Below, piece by piece: positions 8,660 to 15,958 of a stretch of DNA of 64,000 nucleotides. The notes below the pieces were generated by a model. The model was not told the origin of the DNA and did no database searches. It saw nothing but the letters and a program-made list of their open reading frames with translations. Each line of letters begins with the position of its first letter. Within the stretch, counting starts at the first letter, position 1. The position numbers and the translations under genes were made by a program. The DNA lies in assembly GCA_913020445.1 (NCBI GenBank), contig CAJWAR010000010.1, forward strand, positions 28,752 to 92,751, written 5' to 3'. The stretch comes from an uncultured Rhodospirillaceae bacterium (GTDB lineage Bacteria > Pseudomonadota > Alphaproteobacteria > Rhodospirillales > UBA2165).

Positions 8660-9484
8660 ATGAGTAATTCAGCAGGCCTGATGGCGGGCAAAAAGGGATT
8701 GATTATGGGCGTCGCCAATAATCGGTCAATCGCCTGGCAGATCGCCCAAGCAACTTCCGAACAAGGCGCCGAGCTCGCCTTCACCTATCAAGGTGAGGCT
8801 TTGCAGAAGCGCGTAATACCGCTAGCCGAATCGGTCGGCTCGGATATCGTGCTGCCCTGCGACGTTACCGATGACAGTAGCGTCGATGCCGTCTTCGAAG
8901 AAATCAAAAACAAATGGGGCAAGCTGGATTTTGTCCTGCATGGCATCGCTTTCTCGGATAAGGACGAGCTCACCGGAAAATATCTTGATACCTCTGCCGA
9001 CAATTTCGCTCTGACGATGCAAATTTCATGTTATTCCTTTACCGCAATCTGCCAGCGCGCCCACGAACTTATGACCGATGGCGGCTCCTTATTGACGCTG
9101 ACCTATGCCGGCTCGGAACGGGTTATGCCGCATTATAATGTGATGGGTGTGGCGAAAGCGGCCCTTGAAGCCAGCGTACGTTATCTCGCCGAGGATCTCG
9201 GCAGCGAAAACATTCGCGTCAATTCATTATCGGCCGGTCCGATGAAAACACTGGCCGCCTCGGGCATCGGCGACTTCCGCTATATTCTCAAATGGAACGA
9301 ATATAACTCTCCACTCCGGCGCAATGTGTCGAATGAAGATGTTGGCGGCGCCGGCATGTATCTCCTCAGCGATCTGTCGTCCGGCGTTACCGGCGAAACC
9401 CATCATGTCGATTGCGGCTATAATATCGTCGGCATGAAAGCTGTCGATGCGCCCGACATCACCGTTAATAACGGTGAGTCATAA
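8660..9484 (+). CDS. fabI: Enoyl-[acyl-carrier-protein] reductase (NADH)
   Basis: A 274-residue FabI, which reduces trans-2-enoyl-ACP in the last step of each fatty-acid elongation cycle. It has the FabI-type divergent SDR features: GLIMGVANNRSIAWQIA nucleotide loop, the YAGSERVMPHYNVMGVAKAAL stretch with the Tyr-x6-Tyr/Lys arrangement (here broken by the conserved MGVAKAAL helix), and SAGPMKTLAASGIGDF, the flexible substrate-binding loop. Start ATG follows GAGGG. Fifteen bases separate it from aroC, a fabI-aroC pairing common in alphaproteobacteria, suggesting cotranscription. Confidence 0.96.
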   Translation: MSNSAGLMAGKKGLIMGVANNRSIAWQIAQATSEQGAELAFTYQGEALQKRVIPLAESVGSDIVLPCDVTDDSSVDAVFEEIKNKWGKLDFVLHGIAFSDKDELTGKYLDTSADNFALTMQISCYSFTAICQRAHELMTDGGSLLTLTYAGSERVMPHYNVMGVAKAALEASVRYLAEDLGSENIRVNSLSAGPMKTLAASGIGDFRYILKWNEYNSPLRRNVSNEDVGGAGMYLLSDLSSGVTGETHHVDCGYNIVGMKAVDAPDITVNNGES

Positions 9485-9498
9485 GAATGGTATGATCG

Positions 9499-10569
9499 AT
9501 GTCGGGAAATAGCTTCGGCCACCTATTTCAGTTCACGACGTTCGGTGAAAGCCACGGCCCCGCCATTGGCTGTGTTGTCGACGGCACGCCGCCTAATATC
9601 GAGCTTAACGAAAACGATATTCAAATCTGGCTTGATAAACGCCGGCCGGGCCAGTCGCGCTTTACGACCCAGCGCAATGAAGCCGATTCGGTACGTATCC
9701 TGTCAGGCGTGTTCGAAGGTAAAACCACCGGCACGCCGATTGGGTTGTTGATCGAGAACACCGATCAGCGCTCGAAAGACTATGACGATATCAAGGACCT
9801 CTATCGCCCGGGCCATGCTGACTACACCTATGATCAAAAATACGGCATTCGGGATTATCGTGGGAGCGGCCGGGCCAGTGCCCGGGAAACCGCCTGCCGG
9901 GTTGCCGCCGGCGCCATCGCCCGCAAAGTGCTGGGCGATACTATTGATGTGCGAGGTGCTTTGGTGCAAATCGGTCCGCACAAAATTGATCGCGATAAAT
10001 GGGATTGGGCGGAGATCGACAATAACCCGTTCTGGTGCCCGGACGCCGATGCCGCCAAAGAATGGGAAAACTATCTTGACGACATTCGCAAAGCCGGCTC
10101 CTCCATCGGTGCCGTGGTAGAAATTGTCGCCCGCGGCGTGCCCGTTGGCCTCGGCAATCCGGTCTATGACAAAATGGATGCCGATATCGCCAAAGGCCTG
10201 ATGAGCATCAATGCCGCCAAAGGTGTTGAGATCGGCGCCGGCTTTGGCGCTGCTGAGCTGAGCGGTGAAGAAAATGCTGATGAAATGCGGATGCAGGACG
10301 GCCGCCCGGCTTTTCTATCGAATAATGCCGGCGGTATTTTAGGCGGCATCTCCACCGGTCACGATATCGTTGCCCGCTTTGCCGTGAAGCCGACAAGTTC
10401 AATCGCCACTCCGCGCAAGACAATCACCACAAGCGGCGAAGACGCCGAGGTTTCGACCAAAGGCCGCCATGACCCTTGCGTCGGTATCCGGGGCGTGCCG
10501 GTCGGCGAAGCCATGGTCGCCTGTGTGCTGGCCGATCACCTGCTGCGCCACAAAGCCCAATGTAGATAA
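9499..10569 (+). CDS. aroC: Chorismate synthase
   Basis: A 356-residue chorismate synthase, converting 5-enolpyruvylshikimate 3-phosphate to chorismate with reduced FMN, the end of the shikimate pathway. Signatures include [15 protein letters not shown] at the N-terminus, [14 protein letters not shown], the [16 protein letters not shown] motif and the C-terminal [17 protein letters not shown]. Length is normal. It lies between fabI (14-base gap) and the AhpD-like gene (5-base gap), so the three are probably one transcript. Confidence 0.97.
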   Translation: MSGNSFGHLFQFTTFGESHGPAIGCVVDGTPPNIELNENDIQIWLDKRRPGQSRFTTQRNEADSVRILSGVFEGKTTGTPIGLLIENTDQRSKDYDDIKDLYRPGHADYTYDQKYGIRDYRGSGRASARETACRVAAGAIARKVLGDTIDVRGALVQIGPHKIDRDKWDWAEIDNNPFWCPDADAAKEWENYLDDIRKAGSSIGAVVEIVARGVPVGLGNPVYDKMDADIAKGLMSINAAKGVEIGAGFGAAELSGEENADEMRMQDGRPAFLSNNAGGILGGISTGHDIVARFAVKPTSSIATPRKTITTSGEDAEVSTKGRHDPCVGIRGVPVGEAMVACVLADHLLRHKAQCR

Positions 10570-10574
10570 TTTAC

Positions 10575-11153
10575 ATGCCGCAACCTGATCACATCGTCAA
10601 AATCCCCCTGCCCGATTTAGACAGCCTGGATGACGACACCAAGAAGTACTTTGCTATTTGCGAAGAAAAGCTTGGCATGGTGCCGAATGTGCTCCGCGCC
10701 TATACCGGCAATCTCGAAAAGTTCCGCAACTTCACGGCTTTTTATAACAAACTCATGTTGGATGAGGATGATTGTAATCTGACCAAGCTGGAACGCGAGA
10801 TGATTGCGGTCGTCGTGTCTTCGGCCAACCGCTGCTATTATTGCTTGGTTGCTCATGGTCAAGCGGTGCGTCAACTGTCCGGTGATCCACAATTGGGTGA
10901 GATGATGGTGATGAACTATCGCGTCGCCGAGCTTGATGAACGCACCCGCACGATGCTGGATTTCGTCTGGAAATTGACCGAGAGCCCGCACGATATTGGC
11001 GATGCCGACCGGGAAGCCTTGCGCGGTGTTGGCTTTGCTGAACAGGATATATTCGATATCTGCGATACAGCTTCGTTTTTTAATTATACCAACCGCATGG
11101 CACATGGGCTGGATATGATGCCGAATGCCGATTACCACAAGATGGATCGATAA
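10575..11153 (+). CDS. AhpD/CMD-like peroxidase-related enzyme
   Basis: A 192-residue carboxymuconolactone decarboxylase-fold protein of the peroxidase-related subgroup. The active-site pattern ANRCYYCLVAHG has the CxxC plus downstream His used by AhpD for hydroperoxide or disulfide chemistry. The segment SFFNYTNRMAHGLDMMP is the usual C-terminal signature of this subgroup. Its in vivo partner is not identifiable. It starts only 5 bases after aroC, so it is likely translated from the same mRNA, and its 3' end runs into the palindromic repeat at 11154. Confidence 0.85.
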   Translation: MPQPDHIVKIPLPDLDSLDDDTKKYFAICEEKLGMVPNVLRAYTGNLEKFRNFTAFYNKLMLDEDDCNLTKLEREMIAVVVSSANRCYYCLVAHGQAVRQLSGDPQLGEMMVMNYRVAELDERTRTMLDFVWKLTESPHDIGDADREALRGVGFAEQDIFDICDTASFFNYTNRMAHGLDMMPNADYHKMDR

Positions 11154-11268
11154 TATTTCGGTGACAGTTTATTTATTTGCGGAAATGCCAAAAGTTAATT
11201 TTATAAAAGTCTCCCGGGAGACATTAAATTTGTTAACTATTTGAATTAAGTAAACTGTCACCGAAATA
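11154..11268. repeat. Palindromic repeat A (115 bases, perfect 18-base terminal arms)
   Basis: TATTTCGGTGACAGTTTA at 11154-11171 is perfectly complementary to TAAACTGTCACCGAAATA at 11251-11268. Inside are AGTTAA / TTAACT half-arms and a central 14-base palindrome GTCTCCCGGGAGAC at 11209-11222. The whole unit could fold as a long cruciform or RNA hairpin. It fills the gap between the AhpD-like and YkgJ genes, starting at the TAA end of the former and ending just before the ribosome-binding site of the latter. Confidence 0.75.
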
Positions 11269-11286
11269 GCAATACAAAGGCGATAT

Positions 11287-11997
11287 ATGAACGCCGATAA
11301 AACGAGCTTCGAAGATGATCTTAAGCTGGCGCAAAAAGACAGCGTGGCTGAGGCTTATCTAAAAAATCCGACGCCGGATGGGCTCGCCGATATCGGCATC
11401 GATGCATTGGCAACTGCCGAGACCCTGCTCAACCGTTTTTATCAAGACGAGAAACCGGACCAGGCGCTGGCTTGCGTGGCAGGATGCACGTTTTGCTGTC
11501 ATCAATATGTTGGCGTCAGCATGCCGGAACTGGCAATCCTGGCGAAATATATCGAGACTAATTTCGATACCGCAGGCCAGCAGCGGTTGCTAGATCGCTT
11601 AAGCGACGTTGTCAAAGAAACCGTCAGCATGAGCCAATACGTACGCGCGGCCTCACGCCTTGACTGCCCGCTGCTTGACCCTGATCTCCGCCACTGCACG
11701 GCGTATGCAGCACGGCCCCTCACCTGCCGGGGCATGCATTCGCTCGACCGGGATGCGTGTGAGAAAGATGACGCAACACCCGGTAAAAAAAATCCAATTC
11801 CTCAATATGAAGACCACAAATCGATCACCCGCTCAATCGCCATTGGGCTCCATTTAGGCATCGCTGAAAACAAACTTGAGCCGCAAGAGCTGGAACTTGG
11901 CAGCGCCCTCTTGCAGATACTGACCAATCCTGACGCCATTGAACGGTGGATCAAAGGTGAAAAAATATTTGAAGATGCAGCAGTGCCAGAGAATTAA
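11287..11997 (+). CDS. YkgJ family cysteine-cluster protein
   Basis: A 236-residue protein with the YkgJ/CxxCxxCC zinc- or iron-chelating domain. CVAGCTFCCHQYVGVS at about residues 62-77 gives four cysteines, and CPLLDPDLRHCTAYAARPLTCRG adds the second group, with a further Cys in the DRDACE segment. The family (UPF0153) is thought to bind a metal cluster; biochemical function is unknown. A GGCGA ribosome-binding site precedes the ATG. It is bracketed by two related palindromic repeats (11154-11268 and 12004-12099), which is unusual and could mean transposition or insulation of the gene. Confidence 0.82.
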   Translation: MNADKTSFEDDLKLAQKDSVAEAYLKNPTPDGLADIGIDALATAETLLNRFYQDEKPDQALACVAGCTFCCHQYVGVSMPELAILAKYIETNFDTAGQQRLLDRLSDVVKETVSMSQYVRAASRLDCPLLDPDLRHCTAYAARPLTCRGMHSLDRDACEKDDATPGKKNPIPQYEDHKSITRSIAIGLHLGIAENKLEPQELELGSALLQILTNPDAIERWIKGEKIFEDAAVPEN

Positions 11998-12003
11998 AGT
12001 AAC

Positions 12004-12099
12004 GAATTAAAGTGATAGTTTGCTTAATTCAATAGTTAACATTGTAATAAATCGACCCGGGTCGAATTATTTTAATTAAGTAAACTATCACTTTAATTC
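12004..12099. repeat. Palindromic repeat B (96 bases, 26-base arms with one mismatch)
   Basis: The arm at 12004-12029 pairs with 12074-12099 at 25 of 26 positions. The first 18 bases of the left arm, GAATTAAAGTGATAGTTT, are perfectly matched in the right arm. A central 14-base palindrome TCGACCCGGGTCGA lies at 12052-12065. The architecture matches repeat A: terminal arms containing GTGAYAGTTT, a GTTAAC half-site and a CCCGGG core. It sits between the convergent YkgJ and YbjQ genes and may also act as a bidirectional transcription stop. Confidence 0.75.
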
Positions 12100-12537
12100 C
12101 TAGCCCCGCTCAACCGTCACGGCGGTACCGCTGGCGACCAAGAACAGCATCGACTTGCCATCGCCTGAAATTTCGTTGTAATCGAGATCGACGCCAATCA
12201 CCGCATTGGCACCAACAATCAAGGCTTCACGGCGGAGTTCAGTGAGGCAGACGCGCCGGGAATCCCTTAACACTTTCTGCGATGCCTTGCTGCGCCCGCC
12301 AAAGATATCGCGAATACCGGCGAAGTAATCCCGGAACATGTTCATGCCAAACACACATTCAGCGGTGATAATTTCAATCCGCTCAGTAATTTGATAGCCC
12401 TGCATGGAGGTCTCTGTGGTGACGATAATATCTTGGGCGATCTCATCGATTACCTCGGTTGATAATTCATCAAATTGTTTATTGTCGATGAGCTCCTGAA
12501 TTTTTTTATCGCTTTTGCCAAAGATACCGAAAACCAT
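12100..12537 (-). CDS. YbjQ family (UPF0145) protein
   Basis: A 145-residue protein. From about residue 37 it is the YbjQ fold: [21 protein letters not shown], then [46 protein letters not shown] and a hydrophobic C-terminal strand ending AVTVERG. The N-terminal 35 residues are a short basic helix ([19 protein letters not shown]). The family forms pentameric rings of unknown function and was once called heavy-metal-binding. AAGGATA precedes the ATG. The flavin monooxygenase gene lies 22 bases upstream on the same strand, so the two may be cotranscribed. Confidence 0.82.
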   Translation of the reverse strand: MVFGIFGKSDKKIQELIDNKQFDELSTEVIDEIAQDIIVTTETSMQGYQITERIEIITAECVFGMNMFRDYFAGIRDIFGGRSKASQKVLRDSRRVCLTELRREALIVGANAVIGVDLDYNEISGDGKSMLFLVASGTAVTVERG

Positions 12538-12559
12538 TTAATTATCCTTATTGTATTGA

Positions 12560-13759
12560 TTAAAGCACGTCGGACATATCAAGCCCAAGCGCCTGCCGTC
12601 CGTAGATCATGCCACTGAGATCCCAGCCGAGGGCGATATGCGAGGCCGCTGCCTGGACATCGCGAAACGCCCGCTGGATCGATTCTGAGATATATATGCC
12701 GTGTCCACCGGTGGCTTCAAACATACGCTGGGTGGCGGCTTTAGCGAGCTTCACGGCAAATGCCGCATTGCGGCGCGAGCGTCCGAGATCGGCTAAATCC
12801 AATATCTTACCCGAATTGAGCAAAGCCATGTTGTCGGTCGCCGTCGTCATCGTCAGCAAGCGGGCCGCCTCCACTTCCGCCGAAGCCTCAGCCAATCGCA
12901 ATTGCAAATTGGTCAAATCCGCGAGAGCCTTGCCGCGCACTTTGCGGGTTTTAAGCATGGCTTCAAAATCCGCCACGGCACTCATTGCCATACCAACGGT
13001 CACGCCAGCCAAAGCCGGCTGGGCAAATCCGAGATGCGGCATTTTATAAACCGGGGCGGCATTGTGGACTGCGCCCGGTGATTTTCCTTGAGCAGTCAAC
13101 CGGCTATCAAGAATGCGATGATCGGGTACAAACACGTCATCGACGACGACATCATTACTGCCGGTGCCGGCCAACCCCAAGGTCTCCCACGTATCCAATA
13201 TTGTGCGATCTTTAGCCGGCAACAGCATAAAGTGATGACCATGATCTTGAGCTTTAGTCGCGTCATCATCCGGCAGCAAAACACCAACCATTGTCCAGGA
13301 TGAATGATCAACCCCGCTTGAAAATCCCCAGCGCCCCGATAGCTGCCAGCCGCCATCAACTCGCTCGGCAGCCCCGCTCGGTGCATAAGATGTTGAAATC
13401 AGAGCTTCCGGATCGCCATCCCAAACGTCATGCTGTGCCTCATCCGGAAAATGGGCAAGATGGCAACTATGTTCGCCAAAAACATTCGAGACCCAGGCTT
13501 GTGAACCACAGCCCTTAGCCAGCTCCATGCTAACCTCGACCAAAGCATCCCACGGCAATTCCGCGCCGCCGAAACGTTTTGGCTGGCAAATTCTCGGCAA
13601 ACCCGCAGCGACGATATCGGCGATGGATTCGTCGGGCATGCGGCGTATTTTTTCCGCCTCAAGTGCCCGTTGACGAAATATTGGCGCCAATCGTTTGGCC
13701 TCGGCAAGAAAATCTGCGCGCTGAACCTCGGGCTCTACTTCTTGATTATTTTTTGGCAC
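12560..13759 (-). CDS. Acyl-CoA dehydrogenase-fold flavin-dependent monooxygenase (HpaB/HsaA-like)
   Basis: A 399-residue protein with the acyl-CoA dehydrogenase fold: N-terminal helical domain with LPRICQPKRFGGAELPWDALVE, the middle beta domain (WQLSGRWGFSSGVDHSSW) and the C-terminal helical domain with HGIYISESIQRAFRDVQAAASH. The lack of the usual catalytic Glu and the FSSG substrate loop match group D two-component monooxygenases (HsaA, DszC, HpaH C-terminal type), which use reduced flavin from a separate reductase. No reductase gene lies nearby. The start is GTG with AGGAA upstream. It is divergent from an arylsulfotransferase-like gene across a palindrome at 13799, suggesting shared control. 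Confidence 0.8.
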   Translation of the reverse strand: MPKNNQEVEPEVQRADFLAEAKRLAPIFRQRALEAEKIRRMPDESIADIVAAGLPRICQPKRFGGAELPWDALVEVSMELAKGCGSQAWVSNVFGEHSCHLAHFPDEAQHDVWDGDPEALISTSYAPSGAAERVDGGWQLSGRWGFSSGVDHSSWTMVGVLLPDDDATKAQDHGHHFMLLPAKDRTILDTWETLGLAGTGSNDVVVDDVFVPDHRILDSRLTAQGKSPGAVHNAAPVYKMPHLGFAQPALAGVTVGMAMSAVADFEAMLKTRKVRGKALADLTNLQLRLAEASAEVEAARLLTMTTATDNMALLNSGKILDLADLGRSRRNAAFAVKLAKAATQRMFEATGGHGIYISESIQRAFRDVQAAASHIALGWDLSGMIYGRQALGLDMSDVL

Positions 13760-13798
13760 TGATTCCTGCCCCTCTCCCCTGACTTTTATTATTTAGAT

Positions 13799-13815
13799 GT
13801 TATAAAGTTTATAAC
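13799..13815. promoter_or_regulatory. Perfect palindrome in a divergent promoter, candidate operator
   Basis: GTTATAAAGTTTATAAC has perfect 8-base arms around one central base. It lies in the 79-base gap between the divergent flavin monooxygenase and arylsulfotransferase-like genes, in the position expected of an operator or an overlapping -10 region. No regulator gene is adjacent, so its binding protein is unknown. Confidence 0.45.
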
Positions 13816-13838
13816 ACAGAAAATCAGGGGAAAAAATC

Positions 13839-14897
13839 ATGCGCATTACTGAAACGGGACTGCTGGTCCACGACACATCACAAGCAAGCCCAGGATTGAC
13901 CTTATTTTCGCCGCTCGAATCGCGTACGGCGTATCTGTTGAATATGGCGGGAGAAACCGTACATGAATGGGCGCTGGGAGACCGCTGTGGCGGTATTGTT
14001 TATCTGCTGGAAAATGGCAATCTACTGACCGCCGAGAAAAGCCCGGAAGGCCCCACCGGGGTTAATGGTAAAGGCGGCTATGTCAGAGAATATGATTGGG
14101 ATGGCGAAATTGTCTGGCAATATGTGGACCACGCTCAGCATCACGACGTGCGGCGGCTCGACAACGGCAATCTGCTTTATATCGGCTGGGAAGAGATGGA
14201 TGCCGAGAAAGCAGCCCGCGTTCAAGGCGGTATGGCCGGTACCGAACATGCTGATGGCAGTATATTAGGTGACTATCTGAAAGAAGTTACTCCCGCCGGC
14301 GATACCATCTGGGAATGGCATATGCAGGATATGGAAATTGAGGCCTACCCGCTCCATTTGGAAGTACCGCGCGCCGAGTTTGCTCACATGAATTCGTGTT
14401 TTCCGCTGCCGAATGGCGATGTATTGGTCAGCTTTCGCCGCAACAGCATGGTTGCAGTTGTTGATCGCCAAACAAAAAAGTTCAATTGGCAGATGAGCGA
14501 TATTACCTGGGGCATGCAGCATGATGTCCAGCGCATCAATAATGGTAATTTTCTGTTTTTTGCCAATGGCCTTAACACCCTCACGTTTCCACATTCCAGA
14601 ATTATCGAACTCGATCCCAAAACCAAAAAAAACGTTTGGCAATATAAAGGCTCCCCGCCCCTTTCCTTTTTCAGCCCGCATATCAGTGGAGCGCAACGTT
14701 TGGACAGCGGCAACACGCTGATTTGTGAAGGCGGCTGGGGACGCTTTTTTGAAGTCACACCCGATGGCGAGATAGTGTGGGAATATATATCACCCTACGA
14801 AATTGAATATCTCTCCGGAGACACCCTGAACTGGGTCTTCCGCTGCTATCGCTATGCAGAAGATTCGCCACAAATCGGTAATCGTATTTCAGCATAA
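13839..14897 (+). CDS. Arylsulfotransferase (ASST)-like beta-propeller protein
   Basis: A 352-residue protein with repeated blades of the form DGEIVWQY / GDTIWEWH / KKNVWQYKG / DGEIVWEYIS, each followed by HDV-RLDNGN-type turns (QHHDVRRLDNGN, MQHDVQRINNGN, GAQRLDSGNT). This is the ASST six-bladed propeller. Bacterial ASSTs move sulfate between phenols using an active-site histidine; His residues in the HHDV and QHDV turns are candidates. Unlike E. coli-type ASST there is no signal peptide, so it appears cytoplasmic. It starts after AGGGGAAAAAATC and is divergent from the flavin monooxygenase. A role in modifying a hydroxylated aromatic is conceivable (inference from neighbours only). Confidence 0.75.
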   Translation: MRITETGLLVHDTSQASPGLTLFSPLESRTAYLLNMAGETVHEWALGDRCGGIVYLLENGNLLTAEKSPEGPTGVNGKGGYVREYDWDGEIVWQYVDHAQHHDVRRLDNGNLLYIGWEEMDAEKAARVQGGMAGTEHADGSILGDYLKEVTPAGDTIWEWHMQDMEIEAYPLHLEVPRAEFAHMNSCFPLPNGDVLVSFRRNSMVAVVDRQTKKFNWQMSDITWGMQHDVQRINNGNFLFFANGLNTLTFPHSRIIELDPKTKKNVWQYKGSPPLSFFSPHISGAQRLDSGNTLICEGGWGRFFEVTPDGEIVWEYISPYEIEYLSGDTLNWVFRCYRYAEDSPQIGNRISA

Positions 14898-14985
14898 AAT
14901 ACTACCGCCGGTGAGTAGAGTTTGAGACCGAAATTTGCTAAAGTACGATTCGCCGCTACGGGCTTAACCCGAACAAGGAAGGTAG

Positions 14986-15099
14986 ATGGGTATGTATATT
15001 ACCCCGATTGATCCACCTGGTCACATTTGGCCTCCTTGTTATGAGGAGGCCCGAATAACGAAAAATTTAAGAATTGTGCCAGACGTTCAAAACGTCTGA
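14986..15099 (+). CDS. Possible 37-residue small protein within the structured RNA
   Basis: An ATG preceded by AAGGAAGG at 5 bases, a strong ribosome-binding site, opens a 37-codon frame. The peptide begins MGMYITPIDPPGHIWPPCYE and is rich in Pro with one Cys and one Trp; it has no signal peptide or membrane segment. Two stems of the structured RNA lie inside the frame, which argues equally for a non-coding role. No homology is recognised and no modifying enzymes are adjacent. Confidence 0.3.
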   Translation: MGMYITPIDPPGHIWPPCYEEARITKNLRIVPDVQNV

Positions 15100-15143
15100 T
15101 GAAAACCCCGACATTATTGTTGGGACCAAAAGCGAAAAAGCTA

Positions 15144-15177
15144 AAAACCCCGTGAGGTCATGAACCCGCGGGGTTTT
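15144..15177 (+). terminator. Strong bidirectional intrinsic terminator
   Basis: AAAACCCCG (15144-15152) pairs with CGGGGTTTT (15169-15177) across a 16-base loop. The stem is flanked by A and T runs, so it can stop transcripts of both the plus-strand structured RNA and the minus-strand isoprenoid operon that ends at tlyA. Confidence 0.8.
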
Positions 15178-15946
15178 ATCTCGAATGCTCTGAGTTTCGC
15201 CGGGCGGCCCGGGCCGCAATGAGGAATTCCTTGTTTCCTTCCGGCCCGGTTATCGGACTTTCTTCAATGCCCAAAACGCGCCAATCGGCCAAGCCATCCA
15301 GCCAATCTGAAATACGAGCGCAAACTTCATCGTGCAGCGCCGGATCACGCACCACGCCTTTTTTGCCAACTTGGCTTTTGCCAACTTCAAATTGCGGTTT
15401 GATCAGCGCTATCATGTGCGCATCTTTTGCCGCCAGCTCCATCGGCGCCGGCAGAATGGTCTGCAAACCAATGAAACTCGCATCACAGCAGATGAAATCT
15501 ATTTCGTCCGGCACATCGTCTGCCGTGATATGGCGGGCATTGGTGCGCTCCAGCACGACCACCCGTTCATCATTGCGAATTTTCCAGGCGAGCTGCCCAT
15601 GGCCAACATCCACCGCATAGACCTTGGCCGCCCCCCGGTTGAGCAACACATCGGTAAAACCGCCGGTTGAGGCGCCGACATCAAGACAAGTGGCAGCCGT
15701 TACATCTATCTGAAAGTGATCCAGCCCATGATCGAGCTTGAGCCCACCGCGCGATACCCACGGATGATCCTGCCCTTTCACTTCCAAAGGGGTATTTTCG
15801 GCAATTTGCGTGCCCGCTTTGTCGAGCCGTTTGGTCTCGCTGTAGACCAGCCCCGCCATGACCAAGGCTTGGGCGCGGCTGCGCGAGTCGGCGAGCCCGC
15901 GGTCGACGAGTATTTGATCTAATCTTCGTTTGGGTACGGCAGCCAT
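15176..15946 (-). CDS. tlyA: TlyA family 2'-O-methyltransferase of rRNA
   Basis: A 256-residue protein. An N-terminal S4 RNA-binding domain (RRLDQILVDRGLADSRSRAQ) is followed by an FtsJ/RrmJ-like Rossmann methyltransferase with CLDVGASTGGFTDVLL as the SAM motif, then ERTNARHI and FICCDASFIGL. TlyA proteins 2'-O-methylate 16S and/or 23S rRNA cytidines in other bacteria; some members were first called hemolysins. It is the last gene of the xseB-ispA-dxs-tlyA run, starting 12 bases after dxs, and its stop lies inside the terminator hairpin region. Confidence 0.92.
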   Translation of the reverse strand: MAAVPKRRLDQILVDRGLADSRSRAQALVMAGLVYSETKRLDKAGTQIAENTPLEVKGQDHPWVSRGGLKLDHGLDHFQIDVTAATCLDVGASTGGFTDVLLNRGAAKVYAVDVGHGQLAWKIRNDERVVVLERTNARHITADDVPDEIDFICCDASFIGLQTILPAPMELAAKDAHMIALIKPQFEVGKSQVGKKGVVRDPALHDEVCARISDWLDGLADWRVLGIEESPITGPEGNKEFLIAARAARRNSEHSR

Positions 15947-15958
15947 CTGACGCGGTTA

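Larger units (their letters stand above)
14941..15177 (+). ncRNA. Probable structured RNA: five consecutive hairpins ending in an intrinsic terminator
   Basis: Between the ASST-like gene and tlyA there is a chain of stems on the plus strand: CGGG/CCCG at 14959-14971; GGCCTCCT/AGGAGGCC at 15029-15051; CAGACGTT/AACGTCTG at 15080-15098; CCCGACA/TGTTGGG (one G-U pair) at 15107-15124; and the terminator at 15144-15177. Such dense pairing in 220 bases is unlikely in an ordinary spacer. It matches no RNA family I can name (not SRP RNA, tmRNA, RNase P or a riboswitch I recognise). The 5' end is not defined. A short ORF with a good ribosome-binding site (14986-15099) overlaps it, so it could be an mRNA leader or a dual-function RNA. 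Confidence 0.45.
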
